In this document: positions 30,401 through 31,445 of the stretch, one piece after another
How positions within the stretch are numbered: the stretch's first letter is position 1
Layout of the letters: each line of letters begins with the position of its first letter
Assembly: GCA_000444245.1 (NCBI GenBank)
Contig: ATSW01001043.1
Location: 1 to 31,445, forward strand
From: Botryllus schlosseri
Taxonomy: Eukaryota; Chordata; Ascidiacea; Stolidobranchia; Styelidae
DNA length: 31,445 nt
Direction: 5' to 3'
Translations under genes and position numbers: made by a program
Notes under the pieces: model-generated
Database searches by the model: none
What the model was told of the DNA's origin: nothing
Seen by the model: the letters and a program-made list of their open reading frames with translations, nothing else

Positions 30401-30715
30401 ATTATCCCTGGTGCTGATTTGACAGGTTATTGGCGAGCGGTAGCAGAAAACCGGGCGGTAGCGTGGCTGTAATGGATGAATGTGACTGAATAGCCTGAGT
30501 AATTTCTCAAATTTGAATGTTTGTGATTATATAGCCTACTATAAAAAAAGTGATACGTACGTTAGAGAGTCTTCGGCATTCGTGTTGGCACCGATCCCCG
30601 GCAGTGGTGTCGGAACATATACACTTTATTTTTTCGTTTTCAATTCGACATTCCCCGCCAATCCCGCAAATATTTGGTGCGCAAACATCTTTTTCGCATA
30701 CCGCCCCACCATATC
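12347..30715 (-). CDS. Gene A: EGF-ZP protein gene, 5' partial, 12-13 exons
   Basis: Gene model built by reading splice sites and phases on the minus strand. Order: EGF (30561-30715), six-cysteine EGF-like (30331-30466), calcium-binding EGF (24986-25134), EGF end (24825-24927), ZP-N (23953-24143, 22744-22851, about 22529-22671), ZP-C (18059-18111, 17956-18016, 15294-15436, 15126-15231, 13359-13448), tentative tail (12347-12448). All junctions but one (exon 7 to exon 8) join in phase. ZP domains polymerise into extracellular filaments, and EGF units upstream mediate adhesion or spacing; the ascidian vitelline-coat protein HrVC70 and vertebrate uromodulin are known EGF+ZP proteins. The likely role, an egg-coat, mucosal or matrix protein, is inference. 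The 5' part, probably including an Ig domain as in gene B, lies beyond the window. Introns range from 58 bp to about 5.2 kb; the long ones are full of hAT elements. The transmembrane or processing region between 13359 and 12448 was not found. Confidence 0.85.
13020..13376. other. Low-quality stretch with nine single Ns
   Basis: Isolated Ns lie at 13020, 13047, 13072, 13083, 13136, 13202, 13236, 13322 and 13376; the rest of the window has none. The last one falls in the ZP exon at 13359-13448. Scattered single Ns suggest unresolved base calls or allele differences, not a scaffold gap. Missing gene A exons may be hidden here. Confidence 0.9.
13359..13448 (-). CDS. Gene A exon 12: terminal ZP cysteine cluster
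   Basis: The 90-bp exon has acceptor tttctataaacag and donor gtaaga; phase 0 on both sides. It reads LFLNCNSRLCLNRLTQQEQQ, then ECEV-x-CEKPD, where x is the codon NAG (N at 13376). Four cysteines spaced C-x4-C-x11-C-x3-C correspond to the last cysteines of a ZP domain (compare HCEVYLC...C in uromodulin, from memory). With exons 5-11 this gives the full expected cysteine set. Confidence 0.85.
13745..13936 (+). CDS. Unrecognised plus-strand coding-like fragment
   Basis: An open stretch of about 63 codons ends in TGA: TYLPPQGKQCQLQQLQADQK, then RTFIVNAKYVGCYDAINLDF and RKYRNYFGR. The composition is protein-like, with few Ser/Leu runs, and a possible acceptor (ccagttacaacag) lies inside it. No family was recognised. 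It is on the strand opposite gene A, in its intron, and between repeat ends, so it may be a captured or transposon-borne fragment. It could also be chance. Confidence 0.25.
   Translation, partial: TYLPPQGKQCQLQQLQADQKIVVSVNNRTFIVNAKYVGCYDAINLDFKAPIMAGRKYRNYFGR
13954..14608. mobile_element. Non-autonomous hAT, exact 8-bp duplication CTCTAGTG
   Basis: Ends are CAGTGGTTCTCTAACTTTTT and CCAGTTTGAGAACCACTG; CTCTAGTG flanks both (13946-13953, 14609-14616). The length is 655 bp. It lies in the gene A intron between exons 11 and 12. Confidence 0.92.
15126..15231 (-). CDS. Gene A exon 11: ZP-C
   Basis: The 106-bp exon has acceptor tttttctccttgcag and donor gttgtc; phase 2 in, phase 0 out; intron 62 bp. 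It reads GCISDETLEFLNTTADDKRI and then YFAFDSFAFKSKPGK. The 'N-G-C-x-S-D-x-T-L' and 'F-x-F-x-S-F-x-F' strands match ZP-C between its second cysteine and the final cysteine cluster. Confidence 0.92.
15294..15436 (-). CDS. Gene A exon 10: ZP-C with NCYAS motif
   Basis: The 143-bp exon has acceptor ttcaaaatag and donor gtatgt; phase 0 in, phase 2 out. It reads VFIDENGGPVFSQGYVLHVI, then NCYASTTNET and RHYLIKNG. 'L-x-V-x-N-C-Y-A' followed by 'L-I-x-N-G-C' (the Cys comes from the next exon) is diagnostic of ZP domains. Sequons NET, NGT. The 2.5-kb intron upstream of it carries the long-TIR element 15490-16986. Confidence 0.92.
15490..16986. mobile_element. Long-TIR hAT-like element, 8-bp duplication GTGTACAG
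   Basis: The ends TAGGGTTGTTCAAAAATAAC and their inverted match are flanked by GTGTACAG on both sides (15482-15489, 16987-16994). The inverted repeats run about 250 bp (to about 15740 and from about 16735) and include matching TTCAGGCATGCCTG words and a conserved GGCCAGTAAAGGC segment. The unique middle of about 1 kb has open stretches on both strands but no recognised transposase. It lies in the gene A intron between exons 9 and 10. Confidence 0.9.
17463..17826. mobile_element. TAGGGTTGCA-family element, left end lost
   Basis: The right end is GTGCAACCCTA, preceded by TTTAAAACATTATTTGTTTT. Its middle (CTGTTGAACCGA, CATACTACATG, TACACAATTATG) matches the copy at 22897-23339. The left end cannot be read, so the start is approximate. 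Confidence 0.55.
17956..18016 (-). CDS. Gene A exon 9: ZP-C
   Basis: The 61-bp exon has a strong acceptor (cctacctttgcag) and donor gtttgt; phase 2 in, phase 0 out. It reads DSNYRNDITQYTVGDRLHVK. The 'VGDRLHVKV' strand is the typical ZP-C motif (vGd-x-l-y-v-x-V). The intron between exons 8 and 9 is only 42 bp. Confidence 0.8.
18059..18111 (-). CDS. Gene A exon 8: start of ZP-C subdomain
   Basis: The 53-bp exon reads VRLNMDKSEKMTSDDAG and ends with two bases of an Arg codon at a gtatag donor; the next exon supplies the third. It aligns with the ZP-C stretch 'VRMALFQTPSYTQPY' of uromodulin (recalled, not searched). The acceptor (gcgatag) is weak. A hAT element ends close upstream on this strand (18160), so the older splice context may have been altered. 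Confidence 0.65.
18261..18659. mobile_element. Nested element with inverted ends
   Basis: GCCGGCTAAAAGCAGCGTAA, followed by TTGG and TCCTATAG, is mirrored by CTATAGGA, CCAATTATGCTGCTTTTAGCTGGC further on. The arms are about 40 bp with mismatches. No target duplication was seen; it could also be a fold-back part of the host hAT. Confidence 0.45.
18900..19151 (+). pseudogene. hAT transposase dimerisation-domain remnant
   Basis: The open stretch contains LTIAVSIASCERSFSKLELI, then KSHLRSTINDNRLSALSLLS and IERD. 'S-x-x-S-C-E-R-S-F-S-x-L-x-x-I-K' followed by 'R-L-x-x-L-x-L-L-x-I' is the hATC dimerisation motif of TTF-type zinc-finger hAT transposases. The preceding stretch (FTSAFKSTYDDEVDFLELAA) belongs to the same protein and is stopped just before. 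Only the last quarter of a transposase remains. Confidence 0.88.
19979..20206 (+). mobile_element. Penelope-like element fossil, GIY-YIG end
   Basis: A short reading frame contains SNVIYEFKCHCDCRYVGRTS, then KRLQDRIEEHIPQS. The order 'Y-x-x-x-C-x-C-x-x-x-Y-V-G-R-T-x-x-x-L-x-x-R-I-x-x-H' is the GIY-YIG endonuclease of Penelope-like retroelements. Only this C-terminal part is present; the element is a broken relic. Confidence 0.75.
20209..20623. mobile_element. Small hAT-like element, TAGGGTTGCCATAC ends
   Basis: TAGGGTTGCCATACGTCCGG at the left and AAATATGGTAACCCTA at the right, flanked by CTAATT on both sides (6 bp). It is about 415 bp without a reading frame and lies directly behind the Penelope-like fragment. 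Confidence 0.75.
22090..22260 (+). mobile_element. Second Penelope-like GIY-YIG fragment
   Basis: CNAEGCATCD, then SRYVGRASRRLQ and QHVPSQIIEF can be seen in neighbouring readings and match the words in the fragment at 19979 (CRYVGRTSKRLQ, EHIPQS). A degraded fossil; the extent is approximate. Confidence 0.5.
22529..22671 (-). CDS. Gene A exon 7: ZP-N end and linker, 3' border uncertain
   Basis: It starts after a tataaatttcag acceptor in phase 0: FKMECTLALRRNVSKEMTHH, then SLNETLDLQDKK. The fourth ZP-N cysteine (MEC) is followed by an R-x-N-V-S stretch, matching the 'x-C-x-Y-P-x-x-x-V-S' step of ZP domains. Possible donors are gtattt (exon end 22569) and gtacgt (exon end 22529). Neither gives the phase 0 needed by the next recognised exon at 18111, so a small intermediate exon may be missing or the border is different. 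Two sequons (NVS, NET) are visible. Confidence 0.7.
22744..22851 (-). CDS. Gene A exon 6: ZP-N continuation
   Basis: The 108-bp exon has acceptor cttttccgcag and donor gtaaga; phase 0 on both sides. It reads FGADYVTYRNYLRAGYFKNT and then ILIRTAGHFE. The Y-x-N-x-L segment followed by an Ile-x-Arg motif is what follows Cys-Gly-Thr in ZP domains. It carries an N-glycosylation sequon (NTT). The next intron is only 72 bp and stays open in frame for part of its length. Confidence 0.85.
22897..23339. mobile_element. TAGGGTTGCA-family element, fullest copy
   Basis: AAGGGTTGTATTTAC at the left and AAATGCAACCCTA at the right, flanked by GCCGGGAT/GCCGGGCT (7 of 8). It is 443 bp and contains GTTTAAAACATG-type words near both ends and two TGACGTCA sites. 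It lies in the gene A intron between exons 5 and 6. Confidence 0.8.
23953..24143 (-). CDS. Gene A exon 5: ZP domain, N-terminal subdomain
   Basis: The 191-bp exon has acceptor attcattag and donor gtacat; phase 1 in, phase 0 out. Motifs: DPCKVTCGQTRMTVQCGMQF, then KTGNCRL, and NSCGTQTE at the end. The sequence of a cysteine followed by Met/Val-rich strands, an isolated Cys about 20 residues later and a Cys-Gly-Thr is the classic ZP-N pattern. Gene A is therefore an EGF-ZP protein and not only an EGF/Ig protein. Confidence 0.85.
24344..24420. mobile_element. Possible worn hAT terminus
   Basis: CGTGGTTCCCAACATTTTTC resembles a decayed CAGTGGTTCCCAACC hAT end. No second end was found. Confidence 0.25.
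24825..24927 (-). CDS. Gene A exon 4: end of a second EGF
   Basis: The 103-bp exon sits behind a 58-bp intron; acceptor cctttcag, donor gtaatg; phase 0 in, phase 1 out. It reads LCSINGGTCVDLADGYKCIN and then CPPDQHGDKCQYKE. Joined to exon 3 it completes a calcium-binding EGF (VDEC ... C ... GGTC ... YKC ... C ... GDKC). It joins in phase to the ZP exon at 24143, restoring Asp before PCKVTC. Confidence 0.88.
24986..25134 (-). CDS. Gene A exon 3: calcium-binding EGF
   Basis: Phase 1 in (joined to the single G of exon 2 it restores Asp) and phase 0 out at a strong gtacgt donor. It reads DDRNECEDGDICNGNGICSD, then GGYHCDCFSYRTGKNC and ERVDEC. The D-x-x-E-C start and the Y-x-C-x-C spacing are the calcium-binding EGF signature. 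The next EGF begins with VDEC at the exon end and is completed by exon 4. The acceptor (gacaag) lacks a good pyrimidine tract, so the exact 5' border is less sure than the domain. Confidence 0.85.
25596..26635. mobile_element. hAT element, exact 8-bp duplication GGCTAGGT
   Basis: It starts CAGGGGTTCTCAAAGGGTGG and ends GGGCTGAGAACCCCTG; GGCTAGGT lies on both sides (25588-25595, 26636-26643). It is 1,040 bp without a recognised transposase. It contains, from about 26319, a CAGGGCCGTAACTGTCGCAC segment shared with the hAT at 7857. It lies in the 5.2-kb gene A intron between exons 2 and 3. Confidence 0.92.
27593..29330 (+). mobile_element. hAT element with transposase remnant, inserted in a repeat
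   Basis: Left end CAGGGGCGGCTAACTCGTGG; the right end (inverted) aligns as ATGAGGTGGCCAACC. Target duplication ATACAGAT/ATATAGAT (7 of 8). The insertion point is confirmed because copy A of the surrounding repeat is continuous there. TCATATTTTT-rich stretches at 28350-28510 and 29180-29205 may be ends of a further nested element. Confidence 0.82.
28768..29103 (+). pseudogene. hAT transposase C-terminal remnant
   Basis: Frame pieces read KMESCTYTIKEAHADLNAID, then KQILELERKDISSALYAKL, ECQPIPASVERSFS, and finally NIPHYMKLYYNSGLKLKKYV before a TAG. 'P-x-S-V-E-R-S-F-S' is the hAT dimerisation motif. In-frame stops follow DPIDARN (TAA) and SALYAKL (TAG), and the frame slips near the dimerisation motif, so the gene is dead. 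Confidence 0.75.
30331..30466 (-). CDS. Gene A exon 2: six-cysteine EGF-like module
   Basis: The 136-bp exon has acceptor attacag and donor gtactg; phase 0 in, phase 1 out. Key residues: FCYRSPITCQISTRDN, then EDCDCDYN and SKCMMKS. With the last cysteine of exon 1 (QHEC) it gives six cysteines spaced C-x(12)-C-x6-C-x(13)-C-x-C-x(10)-C, an EGF-like C4-x-C5 signature with unusual loops. Its counterpart in gene B (1082-1202) keeps the cysteines and the RDN and CMMKS words. No named family was recognised beyond EGF-like. Confidence 0.85.
30561..30715 (-). CDS. Gene A exon 1 (first in window): EGF-like
   Basis: The 155-bp exon begins after an aag acceptor behind a T-rich tract and ends at a gtacgt donor; phase 1 in, phase 0 out. 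It reads GYGGAVCEKDVCAPNICGIG and continues through ECRIENEKIKCIC to GDRCQHEC. This gives the end of one EGF (Gly-Tyr-x-Gly-x2-Cys) and a complete second EGF (CAPNIC ... ECRIENEK ... CIC ... GDRC). It has exactly the same length and phase as the gene B exon at 2816-2970 and most residues are the same, so the two are paralogous exons. Confidence 0.9.
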
Positions 30716-30894
30716 CTTGGTGATAAAAAAAATAAGTATGTTGTTTCAAAGTTTGGAAGAATTACTTTTTGATAAATTAAAAGTCCAGATATAAGTTTAT
30801 CAACAATTTAATCAATTGATAGTATCACAAGACTGCGATACAGCATAAAGCCGGGAGCGAGACGAAGTGTTCATTCATCACTGAAGCGTATAGC

Positions 30895-31262
30895 TAGGGT
30901 TGCATTTATACAAATGGTGTTTTAAAACACTTTGTTTAAATCACGTTTCAAACAATGTGTTTTAAAACAATAACTTTTTTTTTCAAACGTTATCGAGCTA
31001 TCATTGGTACTGTATGGATGTTCTGATGATGATGACCACCGACCGTCAAAATGCAGCATGACGATGTAATATTTCCAGTCCGTTTATGACAGGGGTCGGA
31101 AGCCTGATTCGTCAAAGGAACCATACTTACCCTACTTCTTCGATTGTCAATATAGACTGTGACGTCACATGTAAATATTCTTGACAAGAAAATAAAGAAA
31201 CATATTTTAAACAAGGGCCGTTTTTGTTTTTTGAATTCATTTTTGTTTTATATGCAACCCTA
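30895..31262. mobile_element. TAGGGTTGCA-family element, third copy
   Basis: TAGGGTTGCATTTATAC at the left and TATATGCAACCCTA at the right; in reverse orientation its right part matches the left part of the copy at 22897 (TTTAAACAAGGGCC, TGACGTCA). It is 368 bp; no clear target duplication remains. It lies in the intron upstream of gene A exon 1. Confidence 0.75.
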
Positions 31263-31275
31263 AGCATGGTGTAGG

Positions 31276-31445
31276 GCAGGGGTGGGAAAACATTTGAGCT
31301 CGCGGGCCGCATTCAACATATGAATCCATTCGCGGGCCGCACTATATAAAACAGGGATTTTAAACAAAAACGCAATATTGGTATTTGATTATATAGTGAG
31401 GACATGCAGATAATATGCATGCTCATTTAAAACAAACCAAACATT
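31276..31445. mobile_element. hAT end cut by the window edge
   Basis: CAGGGGTGGGAAAACATTTG, then GAGCTCGCGGGCCGCATTCA and CATTCGCGGGCCGCACTATA, matching the inverted right end of the element 4418-5567 over about 150 bp. The other end is outside the window. Confidence 0.85.

Noticed and set aside
1-31445. CRISPR arrays, bacterial operons, rRNA genes
   Set aside because: None seen; the splice sites, small exons and hAT elements show animal nuclear DNA.

Overview
This is animal nuclear DNA: AT-rich, with spliced minus-strand genes and many interspersed repeats. Several host introns are very short (58, 67 and 72 bp) beside others of kilobases swollen by transposons. No species can be read from the sequence. 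An invertebrate deuterostome, most likely a tunicate, is my best guess from the intron sizes, the EGF/ZP gene type and the hAT-rich repeats; this is inference.

The host content is two tandem, same-strand (minus) paralogous genes for cysteine-rich extracellular proteins. The upstream copy (gene A, 30715 down to about 12347) enters from beyond the right edge. It encodes EGF, a divergent six-cysteine EGF-like module, a calcium-binding EGF, another EGF, and then an almost complete zona pellucida (ZP) domain over eight small exons. A tentative last exon with a short polar tail and a stop follows. The downstream copy (gene B, 6362 down to 1082, continuing past the left edge) shows one Ig domain over two exons, three EGF units and the same six-cysteine module. 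The shared 155-bp EGF exon and the following six-cysteine exon have the same phases in both genes and are clearly paralogous in sequence. By extrapolation each gene probably encodes Ig - EGFs - six-cysteine module - EGFs - ZP, a secreted or membrane-anchored matrix or coat protein. Except at one ZP junction (exon 7 to exon 8), the exons I place inside the two genes join in phase.

The rest is mostly transposon fossil. At least a dozen hAT-type elements are visible, seven of them with 8-bp target duplications exact or one base off: 4418-5567, 7857-8978, 13954-14608, 15490-16986 (with about 250-bp inverted repeats), 18160-19408 (with a transposase remnant), 25596-26635 and 27593-29330 (with a transposase remnant). 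Others are 2-1017, 3848-4299, 20209-20623 and a TAGGGTTGCA family at about 17463-17826, 22897-23339 and 30895-31262. Two copies of a (GGAGTC)n-headed composite repeat each carry later insertions. Two fragments of Penelope-like GIY-YIG endonuclease and one worn tRNA-derived SINE head are also present.

Layout: 1-1081 hAT in a gene B intron; 1082-6362 gene B exons with hATs in the introns; 6363-12346 intergenic, with hATs and a 36-bp perfect palindrome at the gene A side; 12347-30715 gene A with transposon-filled introns; 30716-31445 upstream intron with two repeat copies. Nine isolated Ns (13020-13376) mark a poorly resolved stretch that touches one ZP exon.
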